Part shown: positions 1 to 7,569 of the stretch, one piece after another
Layout: every line of letters starts with the position of its first letter
How positions within the stretch are numbered: position 1 is the first letter of the stretch
From: Actinomycetota bacterium
GTDB lineage: Bacteria > Actinomycetota > Humimicrobiia > Humimicrobiales > Humimicrobiaceae
Length of the DNA: 14,202 nucleotides
Direction of reading: 5' to 3'
NCBI GenBank assembly: GCA_028697935.1
Contig: JAQVEM010000021.1
Location: 1 to 14,202, forward strand
The notes under the pieces: model-generated
What the model was told of the DNA's origin: nothing
Databases searched by the model: none
What the model saw: the letters and a program-made list of their open reading frames with translations, nothing else
Made by a program: the position numbers and the translations under genes

Positions 1-2
1 TA

Positions 3-1856
3 AAAATAATAAATTTTGTCTCAACTACTTATCGTTTGTTAGAAATTGTGGACACAATGAATGTATTTGAATTTTCTCTAAGTCTTATAAGGGACAGTGG
101 AACCGGTGTTATGAATTATTTGAAGGCCGTAAATAATGGTGGTAATAATAGTAGCTGTGACGATAAAAACAATAATGGAGATAATAATAAAGATAAAAAT
201 GAGAATATGAATAACAGGAACAGCTGGATAAATCTGGGCGATTTTCTTAATAATGTAAAAGATTTCAGTATGAAAAATACCCCCGGTGATGTCACATCAT
301 ATATTAATTTTATTGATAATGTTATTGAAAGCAAATTCACTGAGGAGATTGAGGAAAGTACAAAAGATATGATTCAACCCGGTGCTGTTAATATATTCAG
401 TTTTCATCAGTGTAAAGGCCTGGAATTTAAGGTTGTATTTATACCTTTTGTAAATAAGGACTACCTGCCCGCAAAATTTGTTTTTAATAGTATCTATGAT
501 CCAGGAATATTCAGCCAGACTCAGAGTGTAAAAAACTCTGATATCGCCTGGCTCAAAAAGGAACACATGTATGGCGAGATAAGACTTTTTTATAATGGGA
601 TTACCAGAGCAAGAGATTATCTGTATATTACTTCTACTGGAAGAAGAAAATCAATTTTCTTTGAGGAAATGAGAAAGATTTCAGAGAATCCGGGTTCAGA
701 ACTGCACTGCAAAGAAGTTCACTATAAAAGTGCATACGGGTATAAAAATAATAAGAGTGATAAAAAAAATGCCGGTGAAAGAGAAGAAAAAGAGGGAAAA
801 TGTAATGTGGAGAATAAAAAAATATTAGCTGGATTAAAAGTAGCTGCAGAACAACTAGAAGAAAGTACAGAACAAAATGTAAAAATACCCGGGGCGGACC
901 TGATGGATAGCCTGCTTGATGATATTGATTTAACAAATATCTGGCTTGTCAGAAGAAAGGCTCTTGTTGCTATTTTAAGAATGCAAAATGATCTTAAAAT
1001 TAATTATAGAAGTTACAGGAATTATATTATTTTTTTAAAGCACTTCTACAACCCACATACCTGGTGGGACCTTATAACGCCTACCCGGAACGATAAAAAC
1101 CCGTTTGAATTTTCAGGGCAGTCATTTTCTTTCAGCAGCATTGATACTTTTACGGACTGCCCATTAAAATATAAAGTTAGATACTATTTTAGCTTAAAAG
1201 AAGAAGAAGATATCAATCTTATTATTGGGAAAATTTATCATAATATAATCAGAATATTTTTTAATGGTGGTAATGATTACAGCTGGGAAAGGCTTGAAAA
1301 AATAATAGAAGCTATATTTGAAGAATCTGATTTTAATTTAAAATTTTTAAAAAAAGATTTCAAAGAAAATGCGCTGATACAGTTCAAAAATTTCTTTGAA
1401 AATTTAATGCCGTCTGACCCTCAAAATTCTATTACTGAAAAGGAATTTTCATTTAATATAAGAAATGAAAATATAACTGGAAGAATAGACCAGATTAATA
1501 TTATAGATGATAGAGATATAGAGATTGTTGATTATAAATCCGGATCGTCTTCATACAGTGATAGTGAGCTAAAAGAAGAATTACAGTTGAAAACATACAG
1601 AATGGCTGTTGATGTCAGTGAGGATTTGGAAGATTTTAAATCTATGAATGTAAAAATGAAATATATCTGTCTCGGAAACTTGAAAAAACCAGTATACATA
1701 GTTCCTGAAGAGTACTACAACAGAGATGAAATCAGCCACAGGTTAGGTGAAAGTATATCTGGTATAAAAAAGGAAGAGTTTAAAGCTAAACCCAGAAATT
1801 ATAACTCCTGCGTAAATTGTGGATTTAAAATTTTATGTCCCAGATACTATGGATGA
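3..1856 (+). CDS. UvrD-type DNA helicase with C-terminal Fe-S PD-(D/E)XK nuclease (5' partial)
   Basis: This is the C-terminal part of a superfamily 1 helicase-nuclease that likely processes DNA double-strand ends. The frame is open from base 3, so the gene begins upstream of the window and the in-frame TTG at 36 is probably not its start. Residues below are counted from that TTG. Helicase motif V lies at 118-138 (HQCKGLEFKVVF) and motif VI at 181-196 (IRLFYNGITRARDYL), with the arginine finger in TRAR. A charged Lys/Glu linker follows at about 235-290. The nuclease runs from about 365 to 606: Cys375 in DCPLKYK, His402, Asp485 in GRID, Asp499 and Lys501 in VDYKSG, and Tyr521. Cys592, Cys595 and Cys601 form C-x2-C-x5-C. 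With Cys375 these match the four-cysteine Fe-S arrangement of AddB/AdnAB nucleases. The Walker A half lies outside the window. An Asn-rich insertion sits at 33-62. The next gene is a second helicase-nuclease 99 bases on, so the two are probably cotranscribed and act together. Confidence 0.88.
   Translation, partial: KIINFVSTTYRLLEIVDTMNVFEFSLSLIRDSGTGVMNYLKAVNNGGNNSSCDDKNNNGDNNKDKNENMNNRNSWINLGDFLNNVKDFSMKNTPGDVTSYINFIDNVIESKFTEEIEESTKDMIQPGAVNIFSFHQCKGLEFKVVFIPFVNKDYLPAKFVFNSIYDPGIFSQTQSVKNSDIAWLKKEHMYGEIRLFYNGITRARDYLYITSTGRRKSIFFEEMRKISENPGSELHCKEVHYKSAYGYKNNKSDKKNAGEREEKEGKCNVENKKILAGLKVAAEQLEESTEQNVKIPGADLMDSLLDDIDLTNIWLVRRKALVAILRMQNDLKINYRSYRNYIIFLKHFYNPHTWWDLITPTRNDKNPFEFSGQSFSFSSIDTFTDCPLKYKVRYYFSLKEEEDINLIIGKIYHNIIRIFFNGGNDYSWERLEKIIEAIFEESDFNLKFLKKDFKENALIQFKNFFENLMPSDPQNSITEKEFSFNIRNENITGRIDQINIIDDRDIEIVDYKSGSSSYSDSELKEELQLKTYRMAVDVSEDLEDFKSMNVKMKYICLGNLKKPVYIVPEEYYNRDEISHRLGESISGIKKEEFKAKPRNYNSCVNCGFKILCPRYYG
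132..221 (+). repeat. Asn/Asp/Lys low-complexity coding tract
   Basis: An AAT/AAC/GAT/AAA-rich stretch encodes about 30 residues dominated by Asn, Asp and Lys (NNGGNN, then DDKNNNGDNN, then NKDKNENMNN) within the helicase part, ahead of motif V. It keeps the reading frame. It looks like a slippage-prone insertion in a surface loop and has no recognisable motif. Confidence 0.7.
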
Positions 1857-1955
1857 AGGAATTAAAGAAGTCCGGGAGATAGAGAAATTAAATAAACCTG
1901 GAGATAAAAAGCCAGTCAAGCTCCAGAGAAATTAAATATATTGTGAGTAAAAAAT

Positions 1956-4900
1956 ATGAAAAAAGAGATTATTGAAACACAGGAGCAACTTAATATAATT
2001 AATAGTTCTGTCGGTGTAAAAAGAATAATTGCATGTGCTGGCTCTGGTAAAACACATACTATAACCAGCAGTATCATAAAAATTTTAAATGAAGAAATTT
2101 GCTCCCCGGACAATATACTGGTTCTTACTTTTACCAGGAATGCTGCTGAGAATATGAGGGCAAGGGTTGGAAAAAATATAAAAACAGGTATTGATTCCGA
2201 AAGCATTGATATATTCACCTTTAACTCATTTGGGAATGATATTATATCAGAGAATAATTTTGAATTTGGCCTGGGCAAAGACTTTAATATTATAAATAGC
2301 AGTCAGTCGTGGCAGATAATATATGAAATATTTGATGAACTAAACTTTGAGTATATAAAAGCAAAAAAGAAGGAGGGCGAATTTGTCCAGAATTTGCTCA
2401 ACTATATAGAGAATTTAAAAAACAATCTGATATCCGTTAGTGAGTTCAGAGAGTATCTTGATAATTATACGGAAATTCTTTCCTCTTATAAGAGTAAAGC
2501 TTTAAGGAGAAAGGAAGAAGAATCAATAAATATTCAAAGGGAGCTCTTTTTTATTTATCAGGAATATGAAAACAGAAAGATGAAAAGTAATTGTATAGAT
2601 TATTCTGATCAGGTGTTTCTGCCTTATTTTCTTCTAAAGGAGAGAAAATCAATAAGGGCCAGATATAGTAGAAGGTATAAGTATATATTTGTTGATGAGT
2701 TTCAGGATACAAATGTTGCCCAGGCGTATCTTCTTTCATTGCTGTATGAACCGGATTATAACAGGCTTGTAGTAGTTGGAGATGATGACCAGGGAATTTA
2801 CTCTTTTAGAGGTGCCTGTGTGGAAAATATTCTGGATTTTCATAAGTTTGATAAATTTAAAGACCATCCTGTTTATGATTTTTACCTTACGACAAATTTC
2901 AGGTCAGGAAGTAATATTATAAATACAATAAACAATATTATTTCTGCAAATAAGAAAAGATTTACAAAGGAGTTAAAACCCGAAAGCATCAAAAAAGAGT
3001 CAGAAGTGATATTTTATTCTAAAAAAACTCATACGGAAGAAGCATTTGAAATTGCAGAGATGATAAAACACCTTGCTTCAGAAGGCGTCAGTTTAAAAGA
3101 AATTGCAATACTTGCCCGCAGGAAAAGATTTGAAAAGATTATTAAAGCACTTGACGCAAACGGAATAAAATATGAGCTTATAGGGGGAAAAAATTTTTTC
3201 TTTGAGCCTGAAATTTTATTTATCGTTTCCTGGCTTAAAATAATAGAAGATATAAATGATGAGATATCTCTTTCCTATATTCTTAAATCAGATAAATATA
3301 AAATATGTGATAGGGATATATATTTTATTAAAAGAAAACCGGAAAACCCTGAAGAAAAAGTAAGTTTAATAAATGGAATACTGGATTCTGCAAAAAACCC
3401 TCACATAAGTGAAGAAACAAAAAAAAGGTTAAAAGACTTTCTTACCAGCCTGGGATTATATATTAAAAATTCTGGCGAGCTGGAGCTAAAAGAGCTTGTC
3501 AGTCTGATTGTTGAAGATTCCGGAATGATGAGTGAATTAAGGTCAAAATTTGGACCGACTGCCAGGAGGAAAATTAAAAATATTGAAAGTCTTATAAAAG
3601 TTTCCTCTGATTTTCAGCAGAGTTACTCAAGAAGAAATCTATCCAGTTTTATAACCTATCTAAGAGATGTAGCAAAAACTGATTATGATAATCCGGAAAC
3701 AATAGAGTTTTCAGGTGAGAATTCAGTAAAAATAATGAGCATTCATGCGGCGAAAGGGCTCGAGTTTGAAGTTGTTTTTTTGCCTGCGTTATGGAAGAGC
3801 GATTACATGGGGAGGAACCGGAGTAAAGATTATATGATACCTGCCGGGTTAAGAAAGGATAATAGCCTGTGGAAGGAAATAAAAAATTATAAAAGTGAGG
3901 TTGAATTTAAAAAAGCCCTGGATAATATAAAATTTGAAGAAGAAAGAAGGATATTTTATGTGGCATGTAGCAGGGCAAAAAGAATGCTGGTCCTTTCATA
4001 TAGTGAATTTGAAGATGATGAAGCTTGCAGTAATGAGAGTGCCAGGCCAAAAGAGATAGTACCTTTTTTTGATGATATTGTTAATAAAGATAATGATGGA
4101 AGGTTAAGAATAGTAAATAGAGAAGGCCTGGAATTTATAAGGAATAATTATGATAAAAAACTCTATAACAACTATTATGATTATATGGAAGTTTTTAATT
4201 TTGCAGGGCTTACTGCAAATGATGATGAGAAGAGAAAAAATATGAAAATCAAAGAAAATAAAAGGAATAATTTATTATTTACTGAAAAAAAGTTGAGTGA
4301 TTTACAAAAAAAACTGGCTTCCGATATTCTGAGGAAGATTAGTTTAGATCAGAAAGAAGGGAAAATTAATAAAGAAGGTGAAAATAGTTCAGGGGATGAA
4401 GAAAGCGAAATTATAAGAAGGGTAAATATGGCTGCGAGTCTGATTGCGGGGGATAGTTATCTGCATATAAAAAAAGATGAGAATTTTTTTCCTTTAACAC
4501 AGATCCTTGATTACAAAAAATGCCCTTTATTGTATAAATGGAAATATGTTTATTTAATACCGGAGAAATCAAGCGAAGAGCTGGAATGGGGTGAAAAACT
4601 CCATAAATATATAGAAAATATCACTCTGGCCGGTTTTAATAGCAACAGGCAAAGTAGTAACACGGGCATTATTGAACAGGGTAAAGCTAATAATAAAATT
4701 ACAGAAGATATGATTATCAGTCAGTTCGAAGATGATGATACACGAAAATGTATTGAAAATTTTCTTAAAAGTAAATGCTGGGATTTTTCTGAAGTAGAAT
4801 CGCTGATGCTTGAACAGCTTTTTTACTGGAAAGTAAAAAATTTCTTTGTTGTGGGTAAGTTTGATAGAGTCGATATAAAAAAGAATGGCGAAATCAGAGT

Positions 4901-5414
4901 TATTGATTATAAACTTTCAGATTATTTTCAGGGTGAATGTGCATTAAGCTGTAATCAATCAAATGTTACTGGTGATATAAATAGTCGGACTAATTCGAGT
5001 AGCAATATAAGTAGATGTGGAAACAATCAGACTAACAAGAATAGCAGTGTAAGTACTGATTTTGGTAGTCAAAATAATGCAAACAGTAATTTAAGTAGAA
5101 ATAGGGATAACAAAAATGGAAATATTACAAATAATAATCTTTATAATTTGTATTTTTTCCAGCTGCAGTCTTATATTGCTGCATTATCATGGATTTACAA
5201 AAAACCTGTCAGAGATATAACAGGTTTTCTTTTATATCTTAAAGATGGTGTTGAAAAATCAATCAATTTTAGAGATGGCGAAATAGAAGAATTAAAACAG
5301 GATATCACTTCTGTTATAAATAATATTTTAAATAATAACTTTAACGCTAATTTCACTGATAGTTGTAAAAGGCGCTGCTCTTATTCTGGATTTTGCCAGA
5401 GTATCTGTGATTAA
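1956..5414 (+). CDS. UvrD/REP helicase - RecB-family Fe-S nuclease fusion (AdnA/AdnB-like)
   Basis: A complete 1152-residue ATP-driven 3'-5' DNA translocase fused to a nuclease, predicted to unwind and resect DNA ends. The start is fixed: the in-frame codon at 1944 is a stop, and the Q motif (QLNIINS) and Walker A (ACAGSGKT, 26-33) follow at once. Motif Ia is LTFTRNAAENMRARV (57-71), Walker B is VDEFQD (246-251), motif III is VVVGDDDQGIYSFRG (272-286) and motif IV is LTTNFRS (311-317). Motif V is at 591-610 (HAAKGLEFEVVF) and motif VI at 662-678, with Arg673 as arginine finger. The nuclease starts at about 845: Cys856, His883, Asp970 in GKFDRVD, Asp984 and Lys986 in VIDYK, and FQLQSY at 1068-1073. 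The Fe-S cysteines are Cys1137, Cys1141 and Cys1147; the first spacing is x3 instead of the usual x2. An Asn/Ser-rich insertion of about 65 residues separates VIDYK from FQLQSY. The ribosome binding site is weak. The upstream partial gene is the likely partner subunit. Annotation as a PcrA-like helicase is also possible, but the nuclease domain argues for a resection complex. Confidence 0.92.
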   Translation: MKKEIIETQEQLNIINSSVGVKRIIACAGSGKTHTITSSIIKILNEEICSPDNILVLTFTRNAAENMRARVGKNIKTGIDSESIDIFTFNSFGNDIISENNFEFGLGKDFNIINSSQSWQIIYEIFDELNFEYIKAKKKEGEFVQNLLNYIENLKNNLISVSEFREYLDNYTEILSSYKSKALRRKEEESINIQRELFFIYQEYENRKMKSNCIDYSDQVFLPYFLLKERKSIRARYSRRYKYIFVDEFQDTNVAQAYLLSLLYEPDYNRLVVVGDDDQGIYSFRGACVENILDFHKFDKFKDHPVYDFYLTTNFRSGSNIINTINNIISANKKRFTKELKPESIKKESEVIFYSKKTHTEEAFEIAEMIKHLASEGVSLKEIAILARRKRFEKIIKALDANGIKYELIGGKNFFFEPEILFIVSWLKIIEDINDEISLSYILKSDKYKICDRDIYFIKRKPENPEEKVSLINGILDSAKNPHISEETKKRLKDFLTSLGLYIKNSGELELKELVSLIVEDSGMMSELRSKFGPTARRKIKNIESLIKVSSDFQQSYSRRNLSSFITYLRDVAKTDYDNPETIEFSGENSVKIMSIHAAKGLEFEVVFLPALWKSDYMGRNRSKDYMIPAGLRKDNSLWKEIKNYKSEVEFKKALDNIKFEEERRIFYVACSRAKRMLVLSYSEFEDDEACSNESARPKEIVPFFDDIVNKDNDGRLRIVNREGLEFIRNNYDKKLYNNYYDYMEVFNFAGLTANDDEKRKNMKIKENKRNNLLFTEKKLSDLQKKLASDILRKISLDQKEGKINKEGENSSGDEESEIIRRVNMAASLIAGDSYLHIKKDENFFPLTQILDYKKCPLLYKWKYVYLIPEKSSEELEWGEKLHKYIENITLAGFNSNRQSSNTGIIEQGKANNKITEDMIISQFEDDDTRKCIENFLKSKCWDFSEVESLMLEQLFYWKVKNFFVVGKFDRVDIKKNGEIRVIDYKLSDYFQGECALSCNQSNVTGDINSRTNSSSNISRCGNNQTNKNSSVSTDFGSQNNANSNLSRNRDNKNGNITNNNLYNLYFFQLQSYIAALSWIYKKPVRDITGFLLYLKDGVEKSINFRDGEIEELKQDITSVINNILNNNFNANFTDSCKRRCSYSGFCQSICD
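4953..5150 (+). repeat. Asn/Ser-rich low-complexity insertion inside the nuclease domain
   Basis: Residues about 1000-1065 of the second helicase-nuclease consist mainly of Asn, Ser, Gly and Thr, with no predicted motif. The tract falls between the catalytic VIDYK strand (984-986) and the FQLQSY helix (1068-1073), which are normally close together in RecB-family nucleases. Codons are AAT/AGT-rich and the frame is intact on both sides. Confidence 0.75.
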
Positions 5415-5657
5415 AATAAGCTGCAGTATACCAGCATATAAGTAAAGTATATCATTGAGTCTTTCTTATTTATAAAGGACTGTATCAAACTTTGATGAAC
5501 TTTATATCAGGCCTGTGCTTTAAGCTTGTGTTGAGTGCCAAAGCTAATGTATGGATACCATTACATTTAACCAATTACGCTCCCTGTGTGTTCTTACTGC
5601 TGCTGTCAGTATGTTTAAAAGATTATAAGCGTAACATTTATTTATATATAATACAGC

Positions 5658-6578
5658 CTATACTTCGGTACACCATTTAGAGTACTGAGGTATTTCGTTT
5701 TTTACTACTTTAAAATAAAGTTCCTGCAGCCTTTTTGTAATAGGGCCAATTTCACCAGTTCCTATTGTCCGTTTATCTACAAAACCTATGGGAGAAACCT
5801 GAGCTCCTGTTCCTGTAAAAAATAGTTCATCAGCAGTATATAATTCTGTTCTATCAATAGACCTCTCTATGGTTTCTATATCCTCAATTTCCTTTGCAAT
5901 TTTTATTACTGTGTCTCTCGTTATCCCTTCAAGTATATCATCTGTAGAGGGCGGGGTAATTAAAATACCATTTTTAACCATGAAAAAATTCATAGCGCTT
6001 CCTTCGCTTACGTGCCTTCCATCAGTTGTCAGTGTAAGTGCTTCATCATATCCGTTTAAAAGAGCATCTGATTTTTGCAAAGCGGCATTTACATATGAAC
6101 CTGTTATTTTTGCCCGTGGTGGTATTGAATTATCCGGAATACGATCCCATGAGGAAATGCAAACACTGACTGGTTTATCTATTTCAATATACTTTCCAAG
6201 TGGTATGATATATATTGATAACTCCTGGTCATCACCGATTAATTTGGGTCCTATATCAAGATTACTGTTGTATGCAAATGGTCTTATATAGCAATCTTCG
6301 GTATACTTTTCTTTTTTTAACAATTCCAGTGTTATGTTACAGAGCTCATCCAGAGAATATTTTATCTTTATCATCATAATTCTGGAATTTGCGATAAATC
6401 TTTTATAATGGTCCTCCATTCTGAAAACATAACCAGTTTTTGTTTTTTCATTCCAATAGCATCTGATTCCTTCAAAGATTCCTGTACCATATTGCAGTGC
6501 ATTTGTTCTGACATCTACTCTGGCTTCCTCAATTGGAACTATTTTCCCTTCAAAAAAAGCATACTGGGGTTTATTCAT
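5658..6578 (-). CDS. ilvE: Branched-chain amino acid aminotransferase
   Basis: A PLP fold-type IV transaminase of 306 residues, the usual size for IlvE. It interconverts Leu, Ile and Val with their 2-oxo acids using glutamate/2-oxoglutarate in the cytoplasm. The N-terminal QYGTGIFEGIRCYW (30-43) is typical of IlvE. Lys157 in RAKITGSYVN is the expected Schiff-base lysine. DEALTL (178-183) and the following VSEGSAMNFF (190-199), with Glu192 for the PLP ring nitrogen, are class IV hallmarks. The late GTGAQVSP (256-263) lies in the phosphate/substrate loop. The start is supported by an AGAGG ribosome binding site about 6 bases upstream on the minus strand. The gene stands alone: no other ilv or leu gene, and no T-box leader that I can see, lies in the window. 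It is convergent with the helicase genes and divergent from the corrinoid operon. D-amino-acid or aminodeoxychorismate-lyase relatives are less likely given the FEGIR motif. Confidence 0.93.
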   Translation of the reverse strand: MNKPQYAFFEGKIVPIEEARVDVRTNALQYGTGIFEGIRCYWNEKTKTGYVFRMEDHYKRFIANSRIMMIKIKYSLDELCNITLELLKKEKYTEDCYIRPFAYNSNLDIGPKLIGDDQELSIYIIPLGKYIEIDKPVSVCISSWDRIPDNSIPPRAKITGSYVNAALQKSDALLNGYDEALTLTTDGRHVSEGSAMNFFMVKNGILITPPSTDDILEGITRDTVIKIAKEIEDIETIERSIDRTELYTADELFFTGTGAQVSPIGFVDKRTIGTGEIGPITKRLQELYFKVVKNEIPQYSKWCTEV

Positions 6579-6725
6579 AATGACCTCTTTCCTAGATTTT
6601 AATTTACAATATTTTACTTATTTCTACTTATTTTAAACAAATTTTGTAATTAGACAAGTATTATAACGGGATATTTAAAATATTATACAGGCTCTGGAAT
6701 TTACACGCTCAGCCAGCGCAATCAA

Positions 6726-6754
6726 TTGCTTTTTTAACATTCTCTGTGTATTAT
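6726..6754 (+). promoter_or_regulatory. Probable sigma-A promoter of the corrinoid operon
   Basis: A -35 like TTGCTT (6726-6731) and a -10 like TATTAT (6749-6754) are separated by exactly 17 bases. Transcription would begin near 6761 and give a leader of about 137 bases containing the tandem repeat and hairpin. The match is by eye. Confidence 0.5.
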
Positions 6755-6780
6755 GATAATGAAAGATTAAAGTTCAAGAA

Positions 6781-6858
6781 CTATAGGATCAACATACTAA
6801 TAGAAGATTAGTACTCACAAATTATAGAATCAATACAATGTTAATTAGCACTCACAGG
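6781..6858 (+). repeat. Imperfect tandem repeat in the operon leader
   Basis: Two successive units of about 40 and 37 bases share CTATAGGATCAA / TTATAGAATCAA at the start and ATTAGTACTCACA / ATTAGCACTCACA at the end. A degenerate third partial unit (TTATAAAATAAAATG) continues to about 6881, just before the ribosome binding site. Confidence 0.6.
6795..6813 (+). promoter_or_regulatory. Perfect 7-bp inverted repeat in the first leader unit
   Basis: TACTAAT and ATTAGTA flank a five-base AGAAG loop. It could be an RNA hairpin in the leader or a dyad operator. No run of T follows, so it is not an intrinsic terminator. The second repeat unit lacks the hairpin. Confidence 0.5.
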
Positions 6859-6897
6859 TTATAAAATAAAATGTAATTAAGAAGGGAGGTATAAAGC

Positions 6898-7530
6898 ATG
6901 AATAAAGATCTAGTTAGTATGATAGCTGATTTGAATGAACAAGAAGCTCTTAAAATTGTAAAAGATAGGCTAAATGCCGGTGAAGATCCGCTCAGGATTA
7001 TGGAAGATGCCAGAAAAGGTCTGGAAATTGTTGGCGAACGTTTTGCCAGTAATGAGTATTTTATACCTGATCTGGTGTATTCTGGAGAAATTATGAAGTT
7101 GATAACAGAGTTAGTAAAACCGAAATTAACACGGGAAGAAGAGACCAGGAAATCAGGTAAAATTGTTTTTGGTACAGTTAAAGGCGATATACACGATATT
7201 GGTAAAAACATAGTTGCCTTTATGCTTGATGTGAACGGCTTTGAAGTTATTGACCTTGGTGTAGATGTTCCCGAGCAGAAGTTTGTGGAAAAGATAAAAG
7301 AAAGCGGTGCTTCAATTGTTGGATTAAGTGGCTTTCTTACGCTTGCCTTTGATTCTATGAAACAAACCATAAAGGCAATTGAAGATGCTGGCCTGCGAGA
7401 CAGAGTAAAGGTAATGATTGGTGGCGGACAGATAAGCGAGGAGATAAGAAAATACACCGGTGCAGATGCCTATGGCAGAGATGCCATGGCCGGTGTTACT
7501 CTGGCTAAGAAATGGACTGGTATTAATTAA
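6898..7530 (+). CDS. Methyltransferase corrinoid protein (MtaC/MtbC/MttC-like)
   Basis: A 210-residue cobalamin carrier that shuttles a methyl group between two methyltransferases. Residues 1-80 form the helical cap domain, ending in the family-typical NEYFIPDLVYSGEIM. A Rossmann-like B12 domain follows at 86-210. GDIHDIGKN (96-104) is the DxHxxG motif, with His99 as the expected lower cobalt ligand. The S-x-L position reads SGFLT (144-148), with Phe where Leu is usual. IGGGQIS (174-180) and the C-terminal GADAYGRDA complete the fold. The start ATG follows a strong AGGGAGG site. It is the first gene of the operon, 39 bases ahead of the UroD-like methyltransferase, its presumed methylating partner. 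It is a separate protein, not fused as in CmuA. Confidence 0.93.
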   Translation: MNKDLVSMIADLNEQEALKIVKDRLNAGEDPLRIMEDARKGLEIVGERFASNEYFIPDLVYSGEIMKLITELVKPKLTREEETRKSGKIVFGTVKGDIHDIGKNIVAFMLDVNGFEVIDLGVDVPEQKFVEKIKESGASIVGLSGFLTLAFDSMKQTIKAIEDAGLRDRVKVMIGGGQISEEIRKYTGADAYGRDAMAGVTLAKKWTGIN

Positions 7531-7569
7531 AAAAATCTTAGCCATGAAATTGTAGAAAGGAGAATAAAA

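Larger units (their letters stand above)
6579..6897. other. Divergent intergenic control region (ilvE / corrinoid operon)
   Basis: This 319-base gene-free stretch separates the minus-strand aminotransferase from the plus-strand corrinoid operon. It contains a plausible plus-strand promoter (6726-6754), an imperfect tandem repeat (6781-6858) with a hairpin (6795-6813), and a strong AGGGAGG ribosome binding site (6883-6889). For ilvE only weak AT-rich minus-strand promoter matches are visible. I could not fit a cobalamin, SAM or T-box riboswitch to it by eye. Confidence 0.6.

Noticed and set aside
1849..1935. 28-codon frame (MDEGIKEVREIEK...) overlapping the end of the first helicase gene
   Set aside because: No ribosome binding site, very short and lysine/glutamate-rich as expected from AT-rich DNA. 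The first gene already ends normally after its last Fe-S cysteine, so it is not a frameshifted tail.
5415..5657. Terminator or small RNA between the convergent helicase and ilvE genes
   Set aside because: Only 4-5 bp stems such as GCTG/CAGC are present and no T-run follows them.
5492..5680. 62-codon plus-strand frame between the helicase and ilvE
   Set aside because: It begins at a TTG without a ribosome binding site, runs into the 3' end of ilvE on the other strand, and shows no protein-like conservation beyond hydrophobic AT-driven residues.
5869..6291. 140-codon plus-strand frame
   Set aside because: Antisense to ilvE, whose motifs are complete; no independent support.
6718..6735. GCAATCAATTGC followed by six T as an intrinsic terminator
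   Set aside because: The stem is only 4 bp with low GC, there is no upstream plus-strand gene to terminate, and the same bases form the -35 of the likely operon promoter.
6781..6881. CRISPR-like array
   Set aside because: The units are directly adjacent with no unique spacers, differ in length and decay after two copies.
6579..6897. Cobalamin or SAM riboswitch, or T-box, expected near a B12 operon and an aminotransferase
   Set aside because: I could not find the conserved B12-box, SAM-box or T-box sequences on either strand; the leader is instead a short tandem repeat.
6852..7457. 201-codon minus-strand frame
   Set aside because: It lies antisense to the well-supported corrinoid protein gene; its serine/isoleucine-rich translation is a shadow of that gene.
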